Positions 1 through 6,808 of a stretch of 14,706 bases of DNA are shown in pieces. The notes under the pieces are model-generated. The model was not told the origin of the DNA and did not search any database. It worked only from the letters and a program-made list of their open reading frames with translations. The stretch is taken from the NCBI GenBank assembly GCA_030612225.1, contig JAUWOH010000032.1, forward strand, positions 1-14,706, given 5' to 3'. Position 1 is the stretch's first letter. Every line of letters starts with the position of its first letter. Position numbers and translations under genes: made by a program. This stretch comes from Desulfobacteraceae bacterium. GTDB taxonomy: Bacteria; Desulfobacterota; Desulfobacteria; Desulfobacterales; JAUWMJ01.

Positions 1-536
1 ACAAAACAGATCACCACAAAAATAACGATCCCGACAGCCGCCTTGACATGAAATCCGGCTCTGTCGGCCTTTTTCTTTTCCTTATCCGTCAACATGTCAT
101 AGCTAAGCCTGTTTACCCTCAAATCATAACCGTCTTCCATGAGTTTCTTAAATTTTTCCGGTGCTATCTCCCCTGCAAAATCCTTTACCTGTTTTATATG
201 CGCCGGTGTGGTTGGTATCTTGTTGCTTTTGCACCATTTCGCACTCCGTTTCATAAGTCCTTGATGGCTAAAAGATGCCTTGGTCACACCTGCTTCCATC
301 ATCCTGACCAGTTGGACCTGCCACTGGGAAAGATCATTGGTTCGTTTGCCAAAAAGCTCTGTTGCAAAATGATTCATAACATACTTCGAACCCATGGAGT
401 ATTCCACACCAACATCGAGCATGCTTTTAGGTGTTGGTATGAACATTAATATAGTGACAAGCGTCAAGGGAATAGCAAACAGCTTCCAGTCAACATACTT
501 GTCGTATCCTGTTGCTTTCTTTTTCTCCTCGGCCAT
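1..536 (-). CDS. N-terminal part of probable SLC13/DASS anion permease (runs off window)
   Basis: An open frame of 178 complete codons starts with ATG at 536 and continues past position 1. A GGAGG ribosome-binding site lies about 6 bases upstream. The protein begins MAEEKKKATGYDKYVDWKLF; a hydrophobic segment follows (about residues 18-34, ending in IPTP). Next come roughly 120 charged, soluble-looking residues, and a second hydrophobic segment (about 165-178) is starting at the window edge. I recall this opening from SLC13/DASS-type permeases of sulfate reducers, where an extra soluble region follows the first helix. The core transport motifs lie outside the window, so the family call rests on the N-terminus only. 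DASS carriers move dicarboxylates or sulfate with sodium across the inner membrane. The gene follows the 42-residue miniprotein by 111 bp and is probably co-transcribed with it, downstream of the kinase and receiver genes. A different multi-TM membrane protein is possible. Confidence 0.6.
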   Translation of the reverse strand, partial: MAEEKKKATGYDKYVDWKLFAIPLTLVTILMFIPTPKSMLDVGVEYSMGSKYVMNHFATELFGKRTNDLSQWQVQLVRMMEAGVTKASFSHQGLMKRSAKWCKSNKIPTTPAHIKQVKDFAGEIAPEKFKKLMEDGYDLRVNRLSYDMLTDKEKKKADRAGFHVKAAVGIVIFVVICF

Positions 537-647
537 ATTCCTTCCTCCGAATTTTCGTTGGTTTTCCACTCATAAAGATTCATGTAAACCGGTTTTTATG
601 CTGGGCTTTTATGCACAAACACCGCTTAGGGCTCGCGAAAAATAATT

Positions 648-776
648 TCAGAACAGCCTACAGTAGCCATAGAGAATAGACATGGCTACGGCAGCATAAA
701 ATAAAAAAATACGCTCCTTTTCTTTTGAGTACCTTGTTATGTACCATTTATTAAGATCCTTTTTCTCTTTTGCCAT
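648..776 (-). CDS. Small single-TM membrane protein, 42 aa
   Basis: A short frame runs from ATG at 776 to TGA at 648, with an AGGAG ribosome-binding site about 7 bases upstream. The protein has a basic, charged N-terminus (MAKEKKDLNKWYITRYSKEK) and then one hydrophobic stretch, about residues 23-40 (IFLFYAAVAMSILYGY), ending CRLF. It looks like a miniprotein anchored by one helix with a positively charged cytoplasmic N-terminus. I recognise no family. It lies 85 bp after the receiver gene and 111 bp before the permease gene on the same strand. The good start signal, the clean TM helix and the position suggest a real gene, perhaps an accessory or regulatory subunit of the permease, as small proteins are in some carriers. 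That role is inferred from position only. Confidence 0.7.
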   Translation of the reverse strand: MAKEKKDLNKWYITRYSKEKERIFLFYAAVAMSILYGYCRLF

Positions 777-825
777 TTCCAGCTCCTTTTATTATGCTAA
801 TATTGACGTTATAATACCAACTTAT

Positions 826-850
826 CTACTCAACCACTCAACGACTCAAC
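826..850. repeat. Short tandem repeat, 8-bp unit x3
   Basis: Three near-identical copies of an 8-bp unit (ACTCAAC plus C or G) lie directly after the receiver gene, before the miniprotein. I assign no function. It belongs to the same general class of short intergenic tandem repeats seen at 1633-1691, 3765-3880 and 9413-9506, although the unit sequence differs. Confidence 0.6.
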
Positions 851-861
851 CATGGCCGGAT

Positions 862-1317
862 TTACAGATTCTTCGAACTTTTTAAAATTTCCCTTGGAGA
901 TTTCATAAATCGTCGAGTCTGGGCCACCCTGATCTTTTCTTCAAGGATTTGTATTTTCGAAAAGGCTGCTTCCGCCTTTTCGATAATCTCTTCAATGTCG
1001 GCAGGTTTCATCAGGTAATCGATAGCCCCCGACTTTAGTCCGTCAATGGCGGATTCCACGGTTGCATGGCCGGTCAGCATTATAACTTCAACCATTGGAT
1101 AAAGCTTTTTAATCTCCTTTAAAGTGGCATTTCCGTCCATGCCAGGCATTTTTACATCCAGAATAACCACGTGAGTATTTTGGGAAATCAATTTTTCCAG
1201 AGCTTCCGTGCCGCTTAAGGCAGTCACAACATCATAACCTTTTTTTGCAAGAAGTTTGCTGGTAGTCTGAAGAAACCTTTCTTCATCATCCACCAGCATC
1301 ATTTTCATTTTTGCCAT
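862..1317 (-). CDS. Stand-alone receiver-domain response regulator
   Basis: A 151-residue protein made of one CheY-like receiver domain plus a short helical tail (about 120-151); there is no DNA-binding or enzymatic output domain. Key residues are the acidic pair D10-D11, the phosphoacceptor D54 (VVILDVKMPGMDG), T82 (VIMLTGHATVESA) and K104 (DYLMKP). The start chosen is ATG at 1317 (MAKMKMMLV), which has purine-rich GAGGAG just upstream. An upstream in-frame ATG at 1347 lies in an intergenic repeat and would add ten atypical residues. The gene lies 369 bp after the Cache kinase, its likely phosphodonor, and upstream of the miniprotein and permease. It closely resembles the receiver at 8982-9398 in motif spacing and tail. 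With no output domain it must act by protein contact or as a phosphorelay intermediate. It could instead feed a partner encoded elsewhere. Confidence 0.9.
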   Translation of the reverse strand: MAKMKMMLVDDEERFLQTTSKLLAKKGYDVVTALSGTEALEKLISQNTHVVILDVKMPGMDGNATLKEIKKLYPMVEVIMLTGHATVESAIDGLKSGAIDYLMKPADIEEIIEKAEAAFSKIQILEEKIRVAQTRRFMKSPREILKSSKNL

Positions 1318-1504
1318 ATCTCCTCTCTTTCTGCCACCAAGGCACAAGGCACTGAATAAATTATGATAAAATATTTTCTTTGTGACTTTGTGGCAAATTA
1401 ATTTTATTAGTTCCGGTTAATCCAAATCAGGCTGTTAATCAGCTATCACCTGTGAGCTGTCAGCCGTAATTCAATGCCATTGACTTAAGCGATTATTGAT
1501 TATT
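1318..1504. other. Gene-free spacer between kinase and receiver, first part, with imperfect inverted repeats
   Basis: The spacer between the kinase and receiver genes spans 1318-1686 and has no convincing gene. This first part holds an imperfect inverted pair rich in CACAA/CACC (about 1332-1352, and 1378-1396 reading as its reverse complement: gccaccaaggcacaag against tttgtgactttgtggc). It also holds a short AGCTGTCAGC-like segment near 1440-1470. I saw no clear promoter or terminator. Confidence 0.5.
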
Positions 1505-1584
1505 GAACCGCAGAACACCGAACAAGGAATGTCGAATTTCGAAGTGTTTTTTCCTTACTTCTGCGGTTCGATATTCCTTGTTCG
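1505..1584. repeat. Interleaved double inverted repeat (A-B-A'-B')
   Basis: Two perfect inverted repeats overlap in order. A is GAACCGCAGAA (1505-1515), with complement TTCTGCGGTTC (1559-1569). B is CGAACAAGGAAT (1519-1530), with complement ATTCCTTGTTCG (1573-1584). Only 3 bases separate A from B and A' from B', so as RNA the two stems would exclude each other rather than form a normal pseudoknot. The block is followed by GATATTC repeats. It resembles dispersed intergenic repeats I associate with Desulfobacterales genomes, and no coding function is evident. Confidence 0.75.
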
Positions 1585-1632
1585 ATATTCGATATTCATA
1601 AATTAATTGAAAATTTGCTTAAGTTAAGGACA

Positions 1633-1691
1633 TTAAGCCATAAGCTGTTCACTATTCCCTATGAGCTATCAACTATGAGCTATCAGCTATT
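1633..1691. repeat. Degenerate tandem repeat of ~10-11 bp abutting the kinase stop codon
   Basis: Several imperfect copies of an AGCTATSA-type unit (agctgttcactattcc, tatgagctatcaac, tatgagctatcagc) run up to position 1691. On the transcribed strand the array starts within the TAG stop codon of the kinase gene (1687-1689), so the repeat begins exactly where the reading frame ends. Confidence 0.65.
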
Positions 1692-3360
1692 TTGCTTCCG
1701 GCAGGTTTATTATAAAAGTCGTACCAACGTCCTTCTCGCTGGTTGCCGTCATTGTTCCGCCCATTTTATCGATTATTCCGTAGCAGACGGAAAGACCCAG
1801 GCCCGTTCCTTTTCCCACAGGCTTGGTTGTAAAAAACGGGGAGAATATTTTACTTAAATTCTCAGGACTTATGCCGCTTCCGTTATCTGTAACTTTAATT
1901 TCTATGTTTCTGTTTCCCTTTGGCCCCGCCTCTATAGACAGCTTCCCGCCAAATGTTCCATGCTGATCAATTATCGCATCCATTGCATTGTTGAACAGGT
2001 TAAGTAAAACCTGTTGGAGCTGCGATGTATCCCCATAAACAGGAGCAGTATCTTCAGCCACATTCTGTTTTATCGAAATCCCGTGTACGCTGGCTTTTTT
2101 TGCCACCATATCGGTTACCTCGGGTATAAAACTCCTGAGATCCACATCGAGTCTTTCGGGTTCGCTCTGCCTGCCGAATTTAAGAATCTGCTGGGTAATC
2201 TTTGAACATCGGGAAACCTGAAGCTTGATCTGTTCCATGGAATCTTCGATTTCATCCAGAGGTTCCGATTTTTTTAGCTGGCCCGCTTCTTTTAACTCTG
2301 ACATATTCAATTCAATTAGAGATTGTTCACTTTTGATAATCTGGAGAGGATTGTTGATTTCATGGGCAAATCCTGTGGACATTTCGCCAAGCTCTGCAAG
2401 CCTGCTTGCGCCTATAAGCTGCTGGTTCAATTGCTCTTTTTCCGCATCCATTCTCTCAAGCCGCCTGACGATTCTTCCGGTCATGAAAAAAGCGGCAGCA
2501 ATTATAATGGCGCCACCGATAATCGAAATAAAAATAATAATGTAGGAGGCTGTGCGAAATGCGCTAAATGCATCAGCCTTTTCCTGTCTTACAACCAGCA
2601 TCCAGTTGTCATCTTTCAGCCATGTTGTAGCATAAAGATATTCTTTCTCCTGTTTGTAAATTTTAATGTCGCTGTGGCTTTTTAAGTATTTTATTGTATC
2701 CGCCGGTTTCTCCATCAGGTTTCCGCCGGATCGCCGCTCTGTCTGTAGTATTCCGTCGGTATTCACAATGTAAGCTTCGCCGGTTTTACCTATGCGAACC
2801 TTTTTGACAAGATTACAAAACATGAATGTATCGATTGTAGCCCGAATAACCCATGAATTTTCTGAATCTTCCCTTTTAAGGGCGATGACAAAATGTGGTA
2901 TCCGCCTGAAACCAAGAAAAATATCACTGATATATTGGCCTTTCTTCATAACTTCCTTGAACCATTCTTCCTTTCCGTAATCTTTTCCTACCAACTTGTA
3001 AGGCCCATGGTATGCCACATGGATACCATCTTTATTAAAAACACCAAGATCAATAAAAGTAGGAGACTCTTTCTTCAGCCGTTTAAAGGTATTATCGAGT
3101 ATCACAGGATCGGCAATGTCATTAAAATCATAAGAATGGAGAATAAACTTAAGATCAGCCTCTCGCTCTTTAAGAAATGAACCGATCATCTGGCCATGAT
3201 CTTCCACGATCCTTTTCATGCTTGCTATGGTGCTGCTTTCCAGGGAAGTCGTAAAATAATAGAATCCAACACTCAGGATTAATACAAACGGGATAATCGG
3301 TGCCAGTATCATGCTGGTAAATACGAATTTTCTTATTTTAGCATAGTGACCTTTTTTCAT
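1687..3360 (-). CDS. Membrane histidine kinase with Cache-like periplasmic sensor
   Basis: A 557-residue sensor kinase. ATG at 3360 (MKKGHYAKIRKF) is chosen because GGGGAG lies 6 bases upstream; the longer in-frame start at 3393 reads into the terminal inverted repeat of a mobile-type element. Layout: TM1 about 15-37, an extracytoplasmic region about 38-265 with the look of a double Cache domain, TM2 about 272-294, a short coiled linker without clear HAMP, then the HisKA H-box with H333 (GFAHEINNPL), the N-box near N458 (NLFNNAMDA), G1 (DNGSGI, D492) and G2 (GKGTGLGLS, about 517-525). The catalytic part resembles NtrB/ZraS-type kinases. Cache domains commonly bind small anions such as carboxylates. 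The gene is transcribed toward the receiver and permease genes, which suggests it senses a substrate of that transporter. The sensed ligand is not deducible. Confidence 0.92.
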   Translation of the reverse strand: MKKGHYAKIRKFVFTSMILAPIIPFVLILSVGFYYFTTSLESSTIASMKRIVEDHGQMIGSFLKEREADLKFILHSYDFNDIADPVILDNTFKRLKKESPTFIDLGVFNKDGIHVAYHGPYKLVGKDYGKEEWFKEVMKKGQYISDIFLGFRRIPHFVIALKREDSENSWVIRATIDTFMFCNLVKKVRIGKTGEAYIVNTDGILQTERRSGGNLMEKPADTIKYLKSHSDIKIYKQEKEYLYATTWLKDDNWMLVVRQEKADAFSAFRTASYIIIFISIIGGAIIIAAAFFMTGRIVRRLERMDAEKEQLNQQLIGASRLAELGEMSTGFAHEINNPLQIIKSEQSLIELNMSELKEAGQLKKSEPLDEIEDSMEQIKLQVSRCSKITQQILKFGRQSEPERLDVDLRSFIPEVTDMVAKKASVHGISIKQNVAEDTAPVYGDTSQLQQVLLNLFNNAMDAIIDQHGTFGGKLSIEAGPKGNRNIEIKVTDNGSGISPENLSKIFSPFFTTKPVGKGTGLGLSVCYGIIDKMGGTMTATSEKDVGTTFIINLPEAK

Positions 3361-3372
3361 GTTTTTCTCCCC

Positions 3373-3531
3373 GAGACCTTTGCAAAACGGCACTTTTCGA
3401 AGTCTACGCTTATCTGTCCGATTTCTGCGTCAGGCTCAAATTTCAATCCTCGAAATATTCTATATATTCCTGTGGTTGAAATTTTCGCCTTCCTTGAACT
3501 CGAACAAAAATTACCATTTTTCAAAGGTCTC
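3373..3531. repeat. 159-bp MITE-like element with terminal inverted repeats
   Basis: The ends are GAGACCTTTGCAAAACGG (left) and, as reverse complement of the right end, GAGACCTTTGAAAAATGG. The interior includes cgaagtctacgcttatctg and tcctcgaaatattc, both also found with few changes in the 235-bp element at 9575-9809 (opposite orientation). It encodes no transposase. I saw no clear target-site duplication. It ends about 7 bp before the kinase ribosome-binding site, so it would form most of the kinase 5' leader if the upstream sigma-54 promoter is used. A 67-codon frame across it looks like a by-product of the repeat. Confidence 0.75.
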
Positions 3532-3555
3532 TCTTCTTTAACGCTTAATAAAATT

Positions 3556-3571
3556 AGCAATCTCTATGCCA
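3556..3571 (-). promoter_or_regulatory. Sigma-54 promoter for the kinase-receiver-permease operon
   Basis: On the minus strand the sequence TGGCATAGAGATTGCT fits the sigma-54 consensus TGGCAYRNNNNTTGCW at every defined position, with the GG and GC elements 10 bases apart. Transcription would start near 3545, giving a leader of about 185 nt containing the inverted-repeat element before the kinase ATG at 3360. Sigma-54 promoters require an enhancer-binding activator; none is encoded in the window. Confidence 0.75.
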
Positions 3572-3677
3572 AATAAGGAGATAGAATCAATTTTCGATAA
3601 GCTTTTGATATGATGGCGTTTATTTAATATCGAGGAATTATATGTGAAAAAAAAATTATGCAGGTGTGTCGGTATTT

Positions 3678-3728
3678 TTTACAGACTGTAAAGGATGCGG
3701 GAATTAAGCGCTTAACAACATGTCGACA
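3678..3728. promoter_or_regulatory. Three palindromes upstream of the sigma-54 promoter (candidate activator sites)
   Basis: The perfect palindromes are TTTACAGACTGTAAA (3678-3692, arms of 7 with 1-base centre), TTAAGCGCTTAA (3704-3715) and TGTCGACA (3721-3728). An AACAACA/TGTTGTT pair flanks the last one. Their centres lie about 140-180 bp upstream of the predicted start, the usual range for sigma-54 enhancer sites. Which protein binds, if any, cannot be told. Confidence 0.45.
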
Positions 3729-3938
3729 ATTTGTTGTTGATGTTACCAAATGGGAATGTGACTAATTGATGATTTGCGATTGACGACTGATGATTTAAGG
3801 ATGGTTATCATTTTTATAAAAACCGACTGAGCGTAGCGAATTCCATCAATCGACAATCGACAATCGACAATCTTCAATCTGTTATAGTCCTTAGTTCTTG
3901 TTTGTCCGGATTGTAGCATCTAATCCTTCATGGCAGGG
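3729..3938. repeat. Gene-free spacer with degenerate CGATTGAC-type repeats
   Basis: Downstream of the PEP-synthase-like gene there is no recognisable gene or terminator. Two blocks of short degenerate tandem repeats, 3765-3797 (gattgacgactgatgatt type) and 3843-3880 (repeated aatcgac), are roughly inverted relative to each other and flank about 45 bp of unrelated sequence. Confidence 0.5.
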
Positions 3939-6530
3939 TCATGGAATGATTACCTCATCAATATCTTTTATTATTTTCGACCTGTAATAATTGACTTTGG
4001 CCCGGTTTGACATGATCATATCGAGCTGGCGGGTGTGGAGGGTCAAATAACCCAGTATTTCAAGGCGCTTTATCATGTAGTCTTTATCATGGCCCTCTAT
4101 GCGGGAAATAAGGCTGTCTTCCGTAACCTCTACTCTGAAGCCATATTCTTCCAGTATGCTTTTAATAAAGAAGGCCCTCTTAACACGCCTATCATAATCT
4201 GCAGCACCTCCCTTGAACTGGAAGCTTACATAATTTTCACCGGCTCGATCACTCACCAGGGCCTCTAATATGGAAAAATGGTAACCGAGTCTCGAATTTA
4301 AGCTGCAATAATTTTTGGAAACCATGAAATAGTTACGATCAGCAAACTTCGAGCGTACTCCCGGAGTTAAAGCCGTATTTGTGGTTGAATGAAACATGAC
4401 CGACAGGAGTCCTTTACCGTCAATGGGCGGTGGACCATCCCAGGGAATGGCGGCAAATCCTTCCCAGAATGCCAGCATGGGAATTGAGAGAATATTATCA
4501 AGTTTGATGTACTTTCCCTTTACCTCTTCCTTAAACCCGTCATCCAGGTTTAAAACCCACCATTGCATGGGAACATTATAATGGAGCTGTTTGCTCGATC
4601 GCTCGGAAAAATTATGCTCCTTTCCGAAATTGAACATCTCATTTACCGACTTTTCATGGATAAATCTTGTAATGTCATGAAAAGTCTTGCAATTTACCGG
4701 GTTGAATTCATGGGAATCTGGATCGAGCAGGCTTAAAGGAATGATAAAGTTGCTTACCTGTTTCAGGCTTTCATAAACAGGGCTTCCTTCCATAAGGTTT
4801 TTCTTTGTCTCAGATTGTACAAGCAAAGATTCTACCTTACCCTTATAGATAACAAGAGAGTCGGCATCAACAGTTACCAACTCTCCATGGGTCAAGTTGT
4901 CCATAACATCCGGAAGGCCAAAAAGTGCTGGAACTCCGAATTCTCTTGCCACATTGGCAAGGTGTCCTGCAAAACCGCCCTGGCCTGTGACTACGGCAGC
5001 AGCTCGATTTAAAAGGGAAGCCCATCTGGGCAGCGCCTGGTTTACAACAAGTACCGCACCTTCAGGAAACTTTAGAACATCTATGCCTTTATCGGCCAGA
5101 TAAACTTCACCACAGGCAGAACCCGGGCTTGCTGTAATTCCTCCCCTGGTGATGATTGTCTCATCATCTTTTAATGCAGGCTCCGGAAAATCTTTCTTTG
5201 CCGTATCCATTTGCTGCAATGGACGACATTGCAGTATATAAATTGTTCCATCCTGTCCGACTGCGAACTCAATATCCTGGGGTGTCTGATAGTAATCTTC
5301 AACCTTAACTGCAATGTCGGTCAGATAAAATACCTGGTTTTTATCTATAGATGCCTGATTCCCCGCATCTCCGGTTAACTCCATTTCACATACACCTTCT
5401 TCGGGAAAACAGACGAACTTTCTCTCTTTGACCTGTATATCCTCGCGGATAAGTTCCATGGGCGTCTTTCTTGAAATTACAAACAGGTCACAGGCCTCGC
5501 TGCCGTCAACAACTGATTTAGGCAATCCCAGTGTAGAATTGATAAAAATAGAATTGTCCCTTAGATTAACGGGATTGCATGAGTAAATGACACCCCCTGC
5601 CGCGGCATCCACCATGGTCATGCATCCCACACACATGGCAATATCTTCATCCTTAAACCCCTTGTTCAACCTGTATGTCATTGCCTGAAGGCTGTATTTG
5701 CTTGCGACAACTTCCTTATATGCCTGAAAAACACTGTCATTACTTACGTTTAATTCGCTTCGATACTGACCAGCAAATGAGCTTTCCTGTGTATCCTCGC
5801 CCAGAGCGCTGCTTCTAAGAGCCATTGTTATCGGTTTGCCTGCTTTGTCTTCAAGCTGTCTCCATGCCTGCTTAATGGCATCGGCCAGATCTTCCGGTAC
5901 TTTTGATCGGATTATGAGCTGCTGGATCTCGGCGCTCAAAGTATAAAGCTTTTCTATATTGTCCGAATCGGCAGACTGAAATCTGCCGTCAATTTCCGCC
6001 TGCAGATCATTCTCTTTGATAAAATGATCATACCCGGCCGCTGTTATGACAAATCCACCTGGGACATCAACCTTAAGACTGTTTTTTATTTCCCCGATAT
6101 TGGCCATCTTGCTTCCTACAAAATCAGCCATATCCTTGTTCACATTATCCAGGGGTATAAGCAACCTGTCATCCTTTACAGGCTTCTTTGCTGAAAGCAG
6201 ACTGTCTATTTTTTTTTGAATGTCACTGAAACTTGTATATAGCTGACCGTATTTATCAGGTGCAAGGTTGTCTAAATATTTTAGCATATTAAAGACATTA
6301 ACAGATACCCCCGTACAGTTTGCCTTTATAAAGGACATGCCAAAGGGTCGTTTTCCCTGTAAGGCCATTTCAATATCAGCCATGACCTCCAGAGCCTTGT
6401 TGTTGGCAGTTAAAAGAAGCTTGAAATTATGATATCTTGATTGAAAATCTATGCGAAGTTTTTCAACTTCCGAATCATCCATTTCCGGCTTTTTTAATAA
6501 TTTGTCTATGAAATTTTTTATTCTGCCCAT
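3939..6530 (-). CDS. PEP-synthase/PPDK-like phosphotransferase with non-canonical C-terminal domain
   Basis: An 863-residue protein if ATG at 6530 is the start (MGRIKNFIDKLLKK). Order: a helical N-terminal region (1-125); an ATP-grasp domain of the PPDK_N type (about 130-440), with VGSKMANIGEI near 138-148, an arginine-bearing segment MALRSSALGEDTQESSFAGQ (236-255) and DIEFAVGQDGTIYILQCRPL (419-438); and a swivelling phosphohistidine domain (about 460-570) with predicted catalytic H523 in GGFAGHLANVARE. The last ~290 residues do not look like the PEP/pyruvate TIM barrel, and I see no barrel motif or catalytic-cysteine segment. Such architecture implies ATP-dependent autophosphorylation and transfer to an unusual acceptor, as in rifampin phosphotransferase. 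The acceptor is unknown. The start lacks a clear ribosome-binding site; an in-frame extension to 6635 reads through a hairpin repeat array and was rejected. It lies between two receiver/permease gene sets. Confidence 0.85.
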   Translation of the reverse strand: MGRIKNFIDKLLKKPEMDDSEVEKLRIDFQSRYHNFKLLLTANNKALEVMADIEMALQGKRPFGMSFIKANCTGVSVNVFNMLKYLDNLAPDKYGQLYTSFSDIQKKIDSLLSAKKPVKDDRLLIPLDNVNKDMADFVGSKMANIGEIKNSLKVDVPGGFVITAAGYDHFIKENDLQAEIDGRFQSADSDNIEKLYTLSAEIQQLIIRSKVPEDLADAIKQAWRQLEDKAGKPITMALRSSALGEDTQESSFAGQYRSELNVSNDSVFQAYKEVVASKYSLQAMTYRLNKGFKDEDIAMCVGCMTMVDAAAGGVIYSCNPVNLRDNSIFINSTLGLPKSVVDGSEACDLFVISRKTPMELIREDIQVKERKFVCFPEEGVCEMELTGDAGNQASIDKNQVFYLTDIAVKVEDYYQTPQDIEFAVGQDGTIYILQCRPLQQMDTAKKDFPEPALKDDETIITRGGITASPGSACGEVYLADKGIDVLKFPEGAVLVVNQALPRWASLLNRAAAVVTGQGGFAGHLANVAREFGVPALFGLPDVMDNLTHGELVTVDADSLVIYKGKVESLLVQSETKKNLMEGSPVYESLKQVSNFIIPLSLLDPDSHEFNPVNCKTFHDITRFIHEKSVNEMFNFGKEHNFSERSSKQLHYNVPMQWWVLNLDDGFKEEVKGKYIKLDNILSIPMLAFWEGFAAIPWDGPPPIDGKGLLSVMFHSTTNTALTPGVRSKFADRNYFMVSKNYCSLNSRLGYHFSILEALVSDRAGENYVSFQFKGGAADYDRRVKRAFFIKSILEEYGFRVEVTEDSLISRIEGHDKDYMIKRLEILGYLTLHTRQLDMIMSNRAKVNYYRSKIIKDIDEVIIP

Positions 6531-6550
6531 GGGTTTATCAATTACTGAGC

Positions 6551-6647
6551 GTCCCTTCGGGACTTGAGGAGCAGCCCTTCGGGCTTTGAGGAGCGTCCCG
6601 GGACTCGATGAGCGGCCTTCGGCCTCGAGGAGCATCCGCCTGCGGCG
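6551..6647. repeat. Array of five small hairpins with compensating stem changes
   Basis: Five palindromic units follow one another: GTCCCTTCGGGAC (6551-6563), AGCCCTTCGGGCT (6573-6585), GTCCCGGGAC (6595-6604), GGCCTTCGGCC (6614-6624) and CGCCTGCGGCG (6637-6647). The first four are separated by a spacer close to TTGAGGAGC. Stem sequences differ but pairing is kept, which points to selection for, or copying of, the hairpin itself. It lies just upstream of the PEP-synthase-like gene and would be in its leader if transcription begins further up. Confidence 0.75.
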
Positions 6648-6659
6648 TATTTAAGGCCT

Positions 6660-6739
6660 AAAACGAAGTGCTCCTAAAGCGAAGCGCTCTTCAAACGTAG
6701 TGCTCTTCAAGCGAAGCGGTCCATAAGCGAAGCGCTCGG
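6660..6739. repeat. Five tandem 16-bp repeats
   Basis: Five contiguous 16-bp units fit the pattern AAGCGAAGCGCTCTTC with two to four changes each (6660-6675, 6676-6691, 6692-6707, 6708-6723, 6724-6739). Most contain a GCGAAGCGCT near-palindrome. They directly follow the hairpin array and stop at the terminator of the upstream operon. Confidence 0.75.
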
Positions 6740-6745
6740 CAAAAC

Positions 6746-6786
6746 AAAAAAGGCCAAAGGCATGTATATTGCCTTCAGCCTTTTTA
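6746..6786 (-). terminator. Intrinsic terminator of the receiver-TSUP-membrane protein operon
   Basis: On the minus strand AAAAAGGCTGAAGGCA pairs with TGCCTTTGGCCTTTTT, giving a 16-bp stem with two G-U pairs and a 7-base loop, followed by a T-rich run. It lies 22 bp after the stop of the two-TM protein gene. Because both arms carry A/T tails it could act in both directions. Confidence 0.85.
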
Positions 6787-6808
6787 TTTGTTTATAAAGC
6801 ATCAACAA

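Noticed and set aside
48..449. Plus-strand open frame of 133 codons
   Set aside because: It is antisense to the SLC13-like gene, whose minus frame has a ribosome-binding site and a sensible membrane topology.
1318..1347. Upstream ATG for the first receiver protein
   Set aside because: It falls in an intergenic repeat and adds ten residues not seen in receivers; MAKMKMMLVDDEE is the normal start of such a domain.
1505..1584. H-type pseudoknot from the A-B-A'-B' repeats
   Set aside because: Three-base linkers cannot span stems of 11-12 bp, so alternative hairpins are the more realistic reading.
3361..3393. Longer kinase start giving MPFCKGLGEKN before MKKGHYAK
   Set aside because: The extra codons lie in the terminal inverted repeat of the MITE-like element and its flank; the ATG at 3360 has a proper ribosome-binding site.
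3357..3560. A 67-codon minus-strand frame
   Set aside because: It lies almost wholly within the inverted-repeat element, overlaps the kinase start and has no ribosome-binding site support; it is a by-product of the repeat.
6531..6635. In-frame N-terminal extension of the PPDK-like protein (35 extra residues)
   Set aside because: It is the translation of the hairpin repeat array, is rich in Arg/Ser/Pro, and resembles no family N-terminus; the ATG at 6530 begins a plausible helical start.
6660..6739. CRISPR-like array
   Set aside because: The 16-bp units are contiguous with no spacers, and no cas genes are present.
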